Shown here one piece after another: positions 18,706 to 27,043 of a stretch of DNA of 34,259 bases. A program made the position numbers and the translations under genes. The DNA comes from Bacteroidia bacterium (GTDB taxonomy: Bacteria; Bacteroidota; Bacteroidia; Bacteroidales; VadinHA17), in contig JAPLDY010000094.1 in assembly GCA_026391595.1 (NCBI GenBank), forward strand, positions 1 through 34,259, given 5' to 3'. The notes under the pieces were generated by a model, which was not told the origin of the DNA, ran no database searches, and saw only the letters and a list, made by a program, of their open reading frames with translations. Numbering within the stretch: position 1 is the stretch's first letter; each line of letters begins with the position of its first letter.

Positions 18706-20721
18706 ATGGATTTTAAACTGGTATCAGATTTCGTTCCGACCGGCGATCAGCCTGAAGCTATCGAACAGCTTGTTGACGGGCTTCAAAAGAATGTTCCTTT
18801 CCAGACCCTGCTTGGTGTTACAGGTTCGGGGAAGACATTTACGATCGCAAACGTCATTGAGAAGGTTAACAGGCCGGTTCTGGTACTAAGTCACAACAAG
18901 ACTCTGGCCGCACAACTCTATGGTGAATTCAGACAGTTTTTCCCTGAAAACTGCGTCGAATATTTCGTTTCATATTATGATTATTACCAGCCCGAAGCGT
19001 ATCTTCCCGTTTCCGATACCTATATTGAAAAGGATCTTTCAATAAATGAGGATCTTGAAAAACTGAGGCTCAGCGCTACTTCATCCCTTCTTTCCGGAAG
19101 GAAAGATGTCATAGTAGTATCTTCTGTATCATGTCTTTATGGCATAGGCAATCCTGATGATTTTCATTCCAGCACTGTTCAGGTCGTAAAAGGACAGAAC
19201 ATTGCAAGGAACTATTTTCTGAGGAAGCTGGTGGATAGTCTTTACTCCCGGAATGAGATGGAATTCAGACATGGCACCTTCAGGGTAAGGGGCGACACAG
19301 TAGATATATTCCCGGCTTATGCCGACATAGCTGTAAGAGTAATTTTCTTCGGAGATCAGATAGAAGAGATAAACACCTTCGATCCGGTCAGCGGGAACAG
19401 GCTGGAGGTTCTGAACGATTATGTCATCTATCCTGCGAATATTTTTGTAACCACCCGCGACAGGATAAATCAGGCAATAAGTTTCATACAGGATGATCTT
19501 GTTCGACAGGTGACTCATTTCAATGAGATCGGAAAAAAAGAAGAGGCAAAACGGCTTGAACAAAGAGTTTCCTATGATCTTGAGATGATCAAGGAACTTG
19601 GTTATTGCAGCGGGATCGAAAATTATTCCCGTTATTTTGACGGCCGGAAACCGGGGACAAGGCCTTTCTGCCTGCTCGATTACTTCCCGGATGATTTCAT
19701 TACCGTAATTGACGAGAGTCATGTAAGCATCCCACAAATCAGGGGAATGTCCGGAGGTGATCATTCACGCAAGCAGACTCTTGTGGAATTTGGATTCCGC
19801 CTTCCCGCAGCCCTCGACAACAGGCCGATGCGAATCGAAGAGTTCGAGTCACTTACCGGCCAGATAATATTCGTAAGCGCCACCCCGGCTGATTATGAGC
19901 TGGAGAAGAGCGAAGGAGTGTATGTCGATCAGGTGATACGTCCCACAGGTCTCCTGGACCCACCGATAGAGGTCAGGCCAAGTCTTAACCAGATCGATAA
20001 CCTTATGGATGAGATCAGGGAGAGGGCAAAGGCAGGAGAGAGAACACTTGTGACTACAATTACCAAGCGTATGGCAGAGGAGCTGACTACCTATCTGCTG
20101 AGATTTGATATAAGGTGCCGCTACATCCATTCGGACATTGATACAATAGAACGGATTGAGATAATGGAAGGATTGCGGATCGGTGCCTTTGATGTACTTG
20201 TAGGTGTCAACCTTCTGAGAGAAGGACTTGATCTGCCTGAGGTTTCACTGGTGGCTATACTCGATGCTGACAAGGAGGGGTTCCTTAGATCTTCAAGGGC
20301 GCTTACCCAGACAGCAGGAAGGGCTGCCCGCAACCTTAATGGCAAGGTTATAATGTATGCCGATACTGTTACCGGAAGCATGCAACTGACAATTAATGAG
20401 ACAAACAGGCGCCGCGAAAAGCAGCTGAAATACAATGAGGCTATGGGCATAACCCCTGCACAGATCGTCAGAAAGACAGGCTCAGCACTTACAGGGCTGA
20501 CCAGGAAAGGCGTTTCCGTAAAGGCATATTTTGAGCCTGAGCGTCCTGATATTGCTGCAGATCCTGTTATTAAGTATATGAACAGCGAAGCTCTTCAAAA
20601 GACAATTGAGAAAACCAGGAAAAGCATGGAAAAAGCCGCTTCAGAGCTTAATTTTGTCGAAGCGGCCAGGTTCAGGGATGAGATGGCTGATCTCCAGAAG
20701 CTGCTCAGAAGTAAAAGCTGA
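18706..20721 (+). CDS. uvrB: UvrABC excinuclease subunit B
   Basis: UvrB is the damage-verifying helicase-like subunit of nucleotide excision repair; it binds UvrA and UvrC. Walker A is GVTGSGKT (residues 37-44). The damage-probing beta-hairpin region is YFVSYYDYYQPEAYLP (from about 86). Walker B is the FITVIDESH stretch. Helicase motifs include FVSATPADYE, IHSDIDTIERIEI, GVNLLREGLDLPEVSLVAILDADKEGFLRS and QTAGRAARN. The C-terminal UVR domain (MEKAASELNFVEAARFRDEMADLQKLL) binds UvrC. The 671-aa length is typical. It is convergent with the methyltransferase gene, with 6 nt between stops. Confidence 0.97.
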   Translation: MDFKLVSDFVPTGDQPEAIEQLVDGLQKNVPFQTLLGVTGSGKTFTIANVIEKVNRPVLVLSHNKTLAAQLYGEFRQFFPENCVEYFVSYYDYYQPEAYLPVSDTYIEKDLSINEDLEKLRLSATSSLLSGRKDVIVVSSVSCLYGIGNPDDFHSSTVQVVKGQNIARNYFLRKLVDSLYSRNEMEFRHGTFRVRGDTVDIFPAYADIAVRVIFFGDQIEEINTFDPVSGNRLEVLNDYVIYPANIFVTTRDRINQAISFIQDDLVRQVTHFNEIGKKEEAKRLEQRVSYDLEMIKELGYCSGIENYSRYFDGRKPGTRPFCLLDYFPDDFITVIDESHVSIPQIRGMSGGDHSRKQTLVEFGFRLPAALDNRPMRIEEFESLTGQIIFVSATPADYELEKSEGVYVDQVIRPTGLLDPPIEVRPSLNQIDNLMDEIRERAKAGERTLVTTITKRMAEELTTYLLRFDIRCRYIHSDIDTIERIEIMEGLRIGAFDVLVGVNLLREGLDLPEVSLVAILDADKEGFLRSSRALTQTAGRAARNLNGKVIMYADTVTGSMQLTINETNRRREKQLKYNEAMGITPAQIVRKTGSALTGLTRKGVSVKAYFEPERPDIAADPVIKYMNSEALQKTIEKTRKSMEKAASELNFVEAARFRDEMADLQKLLRSKS

Positions 20722-20727
20722 TTAGTT

Positions 20728-21558
20728 TCAAGGTTTTGTTGCAGCCCAGTCGTTTTTGGATGAATAATTTGTGACTGTCCCGGTCATTCTTGCACCATCA
20801 ACCTTTCCTGTATACAAGTCTCCGCTTATTTTGAAGGTAATATCGTTGCCACTGAGACGTCCGTCTGCAATCGGGATTTCTTTTCCGTCTTTTAGATAGA
20901 TCCCATGTAGCATCTGGAATTCCTGTTTTATCAGGAGCTGATTACTGCCGAGCTGCCATGTGCCTTCAACTTTTGCCGGGACGATCCACATAAGAGCTGT
21001 ATTCCAGCTGTTCCAGTTCTCCTCAGTCGTCACTTCATAATCAGCCTCCCATTCACCCATTGTGAATGTATTTGAAACAACGCGTGTTCCGGGTTTTAGT
21101 TCAAGGATGCGGGGCCTGAGCTTAAGGTTGATCTCAGGGAGAAGAAACATGGTGATCACCGTTGCTTTGGAAAGGTCATACTCAAACAGATCTGTTTCAA
21201 TGAATTCTGTCCTGTCGGTTACTCCGTCATTCTTTGCATTTCTTTTCGACAGCGTAACCATATCAGGATTATACTCAATCCCGATGGCATGTGCACCTAA
21301 TTTTGCTGCGGCAATGACTGTCCGTCCATCACCCGAACCCAGGTCTATTACGTAATCATCGGCGGTGACTTTTGCTGTTTTGAGCATCAGATCAACAAGC
21401 TCCGATGGGGTTGGCACCCATACGACATCCTTACCCTGCTGTCCGACTTCGGGAACATATCCGGAATCTGGCTTCTTCTCCTGAGCTGCCAGCACAGCAT
21501 AAACTGAGACAAATAAAATCGTCAGGAACGTGCATCTTATAAGGTTAATTGATCTCAT
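20728..21558 (-). CDS. Exported class I SAM-dependent methyltransferase with C-terminal beta-rich domain
   Basis: This 276-aa protein has an apparent Sec signal peptide (RCTFLTILFVSVYAVLAAQ). The methyltransferase domain follows: VPTPSELVDLMLKTAKV, glycine-rich motif I VIDLGSGDGRT (about 70-80), acidic motif II IGIEYNPDMV, then TVITMFLLPEINLKLRPRI and GTRVVSNTFTMGEWEAD. This resembles the family of small lysine-methyltransferase-like proteins often found with leader peptides in bacteria (recognised from memory). Residues about 195-276 form a separate beta-rich tail (VEGTWQLGSNQLLIKQEF and later strands). The substrate is unknown. Use of SAM outside the cytoplasm would be unusual, so the leader could also be an anchor. 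It follows the flavoprotein gene by 57 nt on the same strand. Confidence 0.8.
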   Translation of the reverse strand: MRSINLIRCTFLTILFVSVYAVLAAQEKKPDSGYVPEVGQQGKDVVWVPTPSELVDLMLKTAKVTADDYVIDLGSGDGRTVIAAAKLGAHAIGIEYNPDMVTLSKRNAKNDGVTDRTEFIETDLFEYDLSKATVITMFLLPEINLKLRPRILELKPGTRVVSNTFTMGEWEADYEVTTEENWNSWNTALMWIVPAKVEGTWQLGSNQLLIKQEFQMLHGIYLKDGKEIPIADGRLSGNDITFKISGDLYTGKVDGARMTGTVTNYSSKNDWAATKP

Positions 21559-21615
21559 TCGGCAATTTGTTTATAATACGTTATAATGTCAGTCATTAAA
21601 ATTATTTATTTTTTT

Positions 21616-22731
21616 TCAATTTTTGATAAGTGTCATAACATGTTTTGCTATTGCAATGCATGATGTCAATCCCGGAGATTCCATCCCGATCAGATTTATG
21701 AATCCGGGATTTCCCCTCCCAGATTCTTCCATAATATAAAAATCCCTCACCGGTTCGCCCGGTTTTTGAGTTTTAGGTCTTATTCCTGCCATTTCAGGAG
21801 CTATGTCGTCAAGTTCCAGGAATGGAAGGAATTTTCTTGCTGATTTCCAGAATGCTTCCTGCTTCAGTGAGTTCACAGAATAATCATAAACATTTGATTC
21901 AAGGTAAGTTACGTCGGGACCCAGCTTAACGCCCCCACTCATGTCGATTGTAACATGAATTCCGATACCCTCCAGGTTGGTATGCGGAACCGGATAAACG
22001 AGGCGGTTGAGGAGCCTGTTCTTCGGGGGTAGAACTCTGAAGTATTCACCTTTACAGAAGCGTATAGAAAGTCTATCATCCTTCATACCAGCCATCTCTG
22101 CAATTTTGTCTGATGTAAGACCAGCAGCGTTGATCACTACACGTGTTGTAAAGATGTAAATGTTTTTATCCGCATCAAGGAGGGTTATCTCATAGCCTTC
22201 AATTATTTTCCTGATTCCTGTCACCTCGCTGCCATAGACGATCTGTCCGGCATTGTTGAGGGTATTAGTTTCGAACCGCTTCATCAGAGAGTGGGAATCA
22301 ATAATACCTGTCGTTGGTGAATAGAGAGCTTTGAGTGCAAAGATCTCCGGTTCAAGCTTTTTAATCCGGTCGCGGTCAATTATTTCAATATCGACCCCGT
22401 TACCGGCAGCATTGGTTTTTATCCCGTCAATTACAGCAATCTCTTTCTCATCAGTTGCAACAATAAGCTTTCCACAGTTGTTGAAGGGTATTTCATATTT
22501 TCTGCAATAATCATAAAGAAGGGTTTTACCCACGACACACAGTTTTGCTTTCAGACTTCCTTCAGGATAGTAAATACCTGCATGTATTACTTCGCTGTTG
22601 CGACTGCTTGTCTCTTGTCCGAAAGTCGTATGTTTTTCAATAACAAAGACATTTTTATTAACTTCCGATGCTTTTTCCGCTATTGCCAGACCAATTACTC
22701 CGGCTCCTATTATTGTTATTTCTGCATCCAT
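21616..22731 (-). CDS. lhgO: FAD-dependent oxidoreductase, L-2-hydroxyglutarate oxidase/dehydrogenase-like (DAO family)
   Basis: The product is 371 aa from the ATG at 22731 (MDAEITIIGAGVIGLAIAE), which places the FAD-binding GxGxxG at the N-terminus as expected. The track ORF starts 30 codons earlier at a TTG that would lie upstream of the likely promoter, so it is rejected. SSRNSEVIHAGIYYPEGSLKAKLCVVG is characteristic of L-2-hydroxyglutarate oxidases. VVINAAGLTSDKIAEMAG, PEMAGIRPKTQKPG and the C-terminal ESPGLTSCIAIAKHV complete the DAO fold. The expected reaction oxidises L-2-hydroxyglutarate to 2-oxoglutarate. Related DAO enzymes share this pattern, so the exact substrate is a family-level call. 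Its promoter is framed by a 15-bp inverted repeat. Confidence 0.85.
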   Translation of the reverse strand: MDAEITIIGAGVIGLAIAEKASEVNKNVFVIEKHTTFGQETSSRNSEVIHAGIYYPEGSLKAKLCVVGKTLLYDYCRKYEIPFNNCGKLIVATDEKEIAVIDGIKTNAAGNGVDIEIIDRDRIKKLEPEIFALKALYSPTTGIIDSHSLMKRFETNTLNNAGQIVYGSEVTGIRKIIEGYEITLLDADKNIYIFTTRVVINAAGLTSDKIAEMAGMKDDRLSIRFCKGEYFRVLPPKNRLLNRLVYPVPHTNLEGIGIHVTIDMSGGVKLGPDVTYLESNVYDYSVNSLKQEAFWKSARKFLPFLELDDIAPEMAGIRPKTQKPGEPVRDFYIMEESGRGNPGFINLIGMESPGLTSCIAIAKHVMTLIKN

Positions 22732-22735
22732 AAAA

Positions 22736-22783
22736 AAGCTTATTTCTGAATCTGGCTGTAAAACCTTATTCAAAAATAAGCTT
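22736..22783. promoter_or_regulatory. 15-bp inverted repeat (possible operator) at the flavoprotein promoter
   Basis: AAGCTTATTTCTGAA (22736-22750) and TTCAAAAATAAGCTT (22769-22783) are inverted repeats matching at 14 of 15 positions across an 18-bp spacer. The right arm contains the -7 box and the left arm ends just before the start codon. Because one arm overlaps the core promoter, a DNA-binding regulator site is more likely than an RNA hairpin. Confidence 0.6.
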
Positions 22784-22801
22784 AATACTTCATCCTGCAA
22801 T
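22771..22801 (-). promoter_or_regulatory. Promoter of the L-2-hydroxyglutarate-oxidase-like gene
   Basis: On the minus strand TATTTTTG (22778 to 22771) matches the -7 consensus TAnnTTTG. ATTG (22801 to 22798) sits 19 nt upstream as a near-consensus -33 box. Transcription would start near 22764, giving a leader of about 33 nt to the ATG at 22731. This supports the ATG over the upstream TTG. Confidence 0.6.
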
Positions 22802-22848
22802 AATCTTGACGATGACTGCAAATGATTTTACCAATAACTAATAACTGC

Positions 22849-23052
22849 TTACTTCTTATTGCACTCGCACCTGTTTACGACAATGAATAATGCAATTGTA
22901 ATGAGAAAGAAGCTGTTACCCATGTTGAAATAATTCACCACGTGATTAATAGGAAGTATGTCCTTTCCTGTCAGGCCCGAAATTGTTCCCAGTACTATCA
23001 ATATGATTCCTATACCTCCTGAAACCCATCCGATCCAGTTCAATGCTTTCAT
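22849..23052 (-). CDS. Small two-helix membrane protein
   Basis: This 67-aa protein has two predicted membrane helices, WIGWVSGGIGIILIVLGTISGL (about 5-26) and FFLITIALFIVVNR (about 48-61), joined by a short loop (TGKDILPINHVVNYFNMGN). A short cytoplasmic-looking tail CECNKK ends it. The composition and ATG start look like a real small gene rather than a shadow; the overlapping plus-strand ORF has no such pattern. It lies 117 nt upstream of the flavoprotein gene on the same strand, but that gene has its own promoter. No function is known to me. Confidence 0.7.
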   Translation of the reverse strand: MKALNWIGWVSGGIGIILIVLGTISGLTGKDILPINHVVNYFNMGNSFFLITIALFIVVNRCECNKK

Positions 23053-23196
23053 GACATTAGTTTTTGTTAATAAATCATTTCCATCATTAATTCAAAGGTA
23101 CAAAATAGGAGAATATGAGTCAAGGCAAAATGATGTCATCTCAAAGACTATAATGGTTGAAAAAAATTATCTTTAAACTTAATTTGCTTCATAGAA

Positions 23197-25317
23197 ATGA
23201 TAAGATCCCTGATTCAAATTCTTTTACCGGTTTTATTCTCACTGATATCCTGCTCCGGAGAACGGGCCCCTATAGACAGGTTCGCCATAGTTTCACGACA
23301 CGATATACATAATTCAGTGATTGACAGCCTTAGTTCCCTGTCTGTAGGAAATGGCGAATTTGCATTTACGGTTGATGTTACCGGATTGCAGTCATTTCCT
23401 GAATTTTATGAAAAGGGTATACCACTGGGTACTATGTCTGAATGGGGATGGCATACAGGATTGAATCCTGAAAATTACACTCTGTCAGATGTTTACAGGA
23501 GTTATGACGTTCACGGCAGACAGGTAGATTATGTGTATCAGTTCCGCCCTGCTGATGGGGCCAGGAAGGCCGGGGCCACAGAATGGCTGAGGGCTAATCC
23601 TCACAAATTCAATCTGGGTATGATCGGTTTGCAGCTGATGAGGAAGGACGGTACCCTTGCCGGTATAGGCGATGTAAAGGATAACATGCAATCGCTATAT
23701 TTATCGACAGGTACAATAGAAAGCAGATATTCCATTGACGGTACGCCTGTAAGTGTCCTTACAGTCTGCCAGCCTGATCAGGATGTTGTCTCTGCCAGGA
23801 TAGAATCAAGGATGATAAGTGAAGGCAGGCTGAAATTAAGTATTTCTTTTCCCGCTGCCGTTGGTCGTTGGTCAGGTTATGATTACAATTCTCCTGAGAA
23901 ACATGTTACCAGGATGGTCCGGACAAATCCTGAAGCGACCCTGTTTGAGAGAATCCAGGATAATGATAAGTATTATGTCGAGGTGCTGCATAAGAATTGT
24001 ATTATGAAAGAATCGGCCCGGCATCATTATTATCTGGAACCAGCTTCTGCAGATTCGGTTATTGAGTTTTCATGCAGGTTCTCCGAAGTGCCGTACGACA
24101 GTGGGCCTGACGCTTTTGATGTAGTTCATGAAGCCAGCCGGAAGGGATGGGAAGCCTTCTGGTTGAGTGGTGGAACAGTTGATTTCTCAGAGTGTACAGA
24201 TCCGCGTGCCTTTGAGCTTGAAAGACGTGTGGTTCTGTCACAGTACTTAACCAGGATCCAGTGCAGCGGATCTCTTCCTCCAGCAGAAACAGGGCTTACA
24301 TATAACAGCTGGTTTGGCAAGTTCCACCTTGAGATGCACTGGTGGCATGCAGCTCACTTTGCATTGTGGAACCGTGAAGAGATCCTCGAAAAACAGATGA
24401 AATATTATTCTGATATCATTGGGAATGCCCGCCAGACTGCCCGTCATCAGGGTTATAAAGGAGTGAGATGGCCAAAAATGACTGATCCTGAGGGCAGGGA
24501 AAGCCCGAGTAATGTTGGAACTTATCTTATCTGGCAGCAGCCCCATCCTATATTTTTTGCCGAGCTGCTTTATGAGAACGCCGAAAATAAAAATAAGATA
24601 CTTGAAAAGTACCGGGAAATTGTTTTCGAAACGGCCGATTTCATGGCATCCTATGCCTGGTTCGACAGTGAGAATGACAGATATGTCCTCGGACCCGTTC
24701 TCATACCGGCACAGGAGAGCCTTAACAAGGAGACAACAATAAATCCGGTCTTTGAAACCGTTTATTGGTACTGGGGTCTGAAAACAGCTGTAGAATGGAA
24801 GAAAAGGTTGCGGGAGACACCTGATCCTCTTTGGGTTGATATTGTGAAGAAAATCTCTAAGCTGCCTGTTCAGGATGGCCTGTATCTATGTTCTGAAGAC
24901 ACAAAGGATTCATATCAGAATCCCAGGTATATGAGCGATCATCCTATAGTTTCAGGTATCAGCGGAGTACTGCCGGGTACAAAACTGGTTGATAATAAAA
25001 TACTTGGTAATTCACTTGATACAATAATGAAAAAATGGAACTGGCAAACGACCTGGGGATGGGATTTTCCGATGCTGGCTATGTCTGCAGCTGCAATAGG
25101 AAGGCAAGAGCAGGCGATTGATTTCTTAATGATGGATGCTCCGAAAAACCGCTATCTTGTCAATGGCCACAATTACCAGGATGCCAGACTGGCATTATAT
25201 TTGCCGGGTAATGGAGGGCTGCTTGCTGCAGTTGCAAAGATGTGCGTGCAGGATCAGTTTCCCCATAACGGGAAATGGAATATCAGGTGGGAGAACCTGA
25301 ATAATTATGTAAAATAA
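23197..25317 (+). CDS. Lipoprotein with six-hairpin (alpha/alpha)6 glycosidase fold, GH65/GH95-like
   Basis: This 706-aa lipoprotein has the leader MIRSLIQILLPVLFSLISCSGE with a lipobox (LISC, lipidated C19), so it is anchored in the outer membrane or periplasm. A beta-sandwich-like N-terminal half (SPLSVGNGEF-like stretch SLSVGNGEFAFTVDVTGLQ, then GIPLGTMSEWGWHT) precedes an alpha-helical half. The latter has TYNSWFGKFHLEMHWWHAAHFALWNR, VRWPKMTDPEGRESPSNVGTYLIWQQPHPIFFAELLY and NWQTTWGWDFPMLAMSAAAIG, as in six-hairpin glycosidases related to GH65 and GH95. The acid/base residue is not assigned. It heads a plus-strand run with the next exported unknown gene, 22 nt downstream. Exact family and substrate are uncertain. 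Confidence 0.7.
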   Translation: MIRSLIQILLPVLFSLISCSGERAPIDRFAIVSRHDIHNSVIDSLSSLSVGNGEFAFTVDVTGLQSFPEFYEKGIPLGTMSEWGWHTGLNPENYTLSDVYRSYDVHGRQVDYVYQFRPADGARKAGATEWLRANPHKFNLGMIGLQLMRKDGTLAGIGDVKDNMQSLYLSTGTIESRYSIDGTPVSVLTVCQPDQDVVSARIESRMISEGRLKLSISFPAAVGRWSGYDYNSPEKHVTRMVRTNPEATLFERIQDNDKYYVEVLHKNCIMKESARHHYYLEPASADSVIEFSCRFSEVPYDSGPDAFDVVHEASRKGWEAFWLSGGTVDFSECTDPRAFELERRVVLSQYLTRIQCSGSLPPAETGLTYNSWFGKFHLEMHWWHAAHFALWNREEILEKQMKYYSDIIGNARQTARHQGYKGVRWPKMTDPEGRESPSNVGTYLIWQQPHPIFFAELLYENAENKNKILEKYREIVFETADFMASYAWFDSENDRYVLGPVLIPAQESLNKETTINPVFETVYWYWGLKTAVEWKKRLRETPDPLWVDIVKKISKLPVQDGLYLCSEDTKDSYQNPRYMSDHPIVSGISGVLPGTKLVDNKILGNSLDTIMKKWNWQTTWGWDFPMLAMSAAAIGRQEQAIDFLMMDAPKNRYLVNGHNYQDARLALYLPGNGGLLAAVAKMCVQDQFPHNGKWNIRWENLNNYVK

Positions 25318-25339
25318 TAAGCTCAAAATATAAATATAT

Positions 25340-26014
25340 ATGAAAAAAGAAATTTTGAACAAACTCTTCGCAGTATCAGCTGCTTTTCTTCTTTCAGGAT
25401 TACCATGTTTCCTCCAGGGCCAGTCAACCAGCAAAGGAGAGATGCCGCAGTACCTGTTCAGTGAATTTACCAAATGCGATGTTGTCATGAAGGGAGGGCA
25501 GGTTAATACACCCGTGATGAATTATAATATTGTTACCGAAAAAATGGTCTTTCTGAGCAATGACAAATATTATGATATGACTAATCCGGATGCTGCGGAT
25601 ACCGTTATGTTGAACGGATGCAAGTTTATCCCTGTCGGCAAGGCATTTTATGAGGTTCTTGTTAAACAGCCAATTGCATTGTTCATTCAGCATAAGGGCA
25701 ACCTTTTAATGGCCGGCAAACCTGTTGGATATGGTGGCACATCCCAGGTCTCTTCGTCCAATTATATATCAAGCCTTGAACTCTCCGGACTTCAGACCAA
25801 TCTTGCATTGCCGAAAGATTATATCGTCAATCCGGCCCCGGTTTACTGGATCCGCGCAGGGGACAAATGGTCGGATTTTACAACTGAGAAACAGTTCCTC
25901 GCTCTGTTTCCTGACAAGGCAGCCCTTTTAAAAAGCTTCATAAAAGAGAATCGTATCAAAATTGACAAGCCGGAAAATGTCGTCAGGCTCGTGAAATATT
26001 ATGCTTCTTTATAG
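25340..26014 (+). CDS. Exported protein of unknown function
   Basis: This 224-aa protein has a signal peptide (LFAVSAAFLLSGLPCFLQGQS). The mature part is beta-rich and starts with QYLFSEFTKCDVVMKGGQVNTPVMNYNIVTEKMVFLS. It has charged, aromatic-rich segments and a C-terminal helical stretch (KQFLALFPDKAALLKSFIKENRIKIDKPENVVRLVKYY). I do not recognise a named domain. The start ATG lies 22 nt after the GH65-like lipoprotein stop, so they are likely co-transcribed. A periplasmic or surface role is inferred from the leader only. Confidence 0.75.
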   Translation: MKKEILNKLFAVSAAFLLSGLPCFLQGQSTSKGEMPQYLFSEFTKCDVVMKGGQVNTPVMNYNIVTEKMVFLSNDKYYDMTNPDAADTVMLNGCKFIPVGKAFYEVLVKQPIALFIQHKGNLLMAGKPVGYGGTSQVSSSNYISSLELSGLQTNLALPKDYIVNPAPVYWIRAGDKWSDFTTEKQFLALFPDKAALLKSFIKENRIKIDKPENVVRLVKYYASL

Positions 26015-26060
26015 GCAGTCTGATATATTGAAAACGGTACCCCGGAAAGCAGAATATTTT

Positions 26061-26068
26061 TATATTTG
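26061..26068 (+). promoter_or_regulatory. Candidate -7 box upstream of the deaminase-like gene
   Basis: TATATTTG matches TAnnTTTG, 79 nt before the ATG at 26147. No TTTG -33 box at proper spacing is visible (an ATTG lies too far away). The rest of the 132-bp gap is featureless. Confidence 0.35.
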
Positions 26069-26146
26069 GGCCTAGGTTTTCGGAATTATTATTAACTTTA
26101 ACCTATTGCTATAAGAAATCGAGGGGTCTGTCTAAAGTAACCGGGT

Positions 26147-26872
26147 ATGAAAAAAGCTCTTGCTCTTATTTTTCTGGTCATACTTACCGCTTCAGCTTAT
26201 CCACAGCAGGTGAATACGGCTTCCCCCGATGTGGACATGTCTTATTTTGTCACCCATACGCGCGATGAGCTGATCAGAAAGCTTGTCGACCTTCCGCTGG
26301 GGATACAATCCACAGACCCCATTGATGTGATCCTTCAGAAAATAGAAACTTACCTTATTGCTTTTGTTCCGCAACCTGAATATGCTGATGATGAATATGC
26401 AAAAGCTGCCAATATGCAGGCGCTCAGGAGTTTAAAGCAGGGTGGCTACGGGATTGGTTCAGTTCTTGTTGATATGGATGGGAAAATCATTTATGCCGCG
26501 CATAATTCGCAAATTCAGAAAGACAGATCTGATCTTCACGCAGAGATGACTCTTATGACAAAATTTGAGGAGAGCCATAAATCACATAAATACATGAATA
26601 TGTATGTATATAAGCCCGGACTTACAGTATTCAGCTCAGCCGAACCATGTCCCATGTGCTTTATAAGGATCAGTACGGCAGGATGCGATACAAAATATTG
26701 TACCCCGGGACCTGAGGACGGAATGGTTACCAGGATAAGCTGCCTGCCTTCCTCCTGGCAGGAAATGGCCAGAAAGCAAAAGGTCGAGATGGGCGATTGC
26801 TCTCCAATAATGCAGAAGCTTTCGCACCTGCTTTTCTATTCATTCCTTCTCGACGACAGGGGTCCGAAATAG
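26147..26872 (+). CDS. Exported cytidine/deoxycytidylate-deaminase-like protein
   Basis: This 241-aa protein has a signal peptide (KKALALIFLVILTASAYPQQ). The zinc-dependent deaminase core is complete: H131-A-E133 in DLHAEMTLM and C168-x-x-C171 in SSAEPCPMCFIRI, with GIGSVLVDMDGKIIYAAHNSQ as the preceding beta-hairpin. It belongs to the CDA/CMP-dCMP deaminase superfamily; the closest enzymatic subgroup (cytidine, guanine or tRNA adenosine) cannot be decided from motifs. About 80 N-terminal residues precede the core. Export is unusual for this superfamily and would mean action on extracytoplasmic nucleosides or another substrate. It stands alone between the unknown exported gene and the TPR kinase. 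Confidence 0.85.
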   Translation: MKKALALIFLVILTASAYPQQVNTASPDVDMSYFVTHTRDELIRKLVDLPLGIQSTDPIDVILQKIETYLIAFVPQPEYADDEYAKAANMQALRSLKQGGYGIGSVLVDMDGKIIYAAHNSQIQKDRSDLHAEMTLMTKFEESHKSHKYMNMYVYKPGLTVFSSAEPCPMCFIRISTAGCDTKYCTPGPEDGMVTRISCLPSSWQEMARKQKVEMGDCSPIMQKLSHLLFYSFLLDDRGPK

Positions 26873-27009
26873 GTTAAATATTATCTGTAAGCTGTCATCC
26901 GTCAATTCAAAACAGCAATCCGTAAAACAAAACAGGTATTTACAATCAGGAACACTTAAATTTAATACGTTAACAACCTGATCTGTTTAATTTAGGTCAA
27001 AATGTTTCC

Positions 27010-27017
27010 TAATTTTG
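27010..27017 (+). promoter_or_regulatory. Candidate -7 box for the TPR sensor kinase operon
   Basis: TAATTTTG matches TAnnTTTG and lies 26 nt upstream of the kinase ATG. A TTTA at 26986-26989 stands in for the -33 box at 20 nt spacing. The gap 26873-27043 shows nothing else I can support. Confidence 0.5.
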
Positions 27018-27043
27018 TATTATGCTTAATACCTGAAGATTAA

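Noticed and set aside
19129-19764. 211-aa minus-strand ORF inside uvrB
   Set aside because: Fully antisense to well-supported uvrB motifs, with no start context or recognisable domain; a shadow ORF.
22732-22821. 30-residue N-terminal extension of the flavoprotein from the TTG start
   Set aside because: It would start upstream of the likely -7 box and precede the FAD-binding motif with unrelated sequence; the ATG at 22731 fits better.
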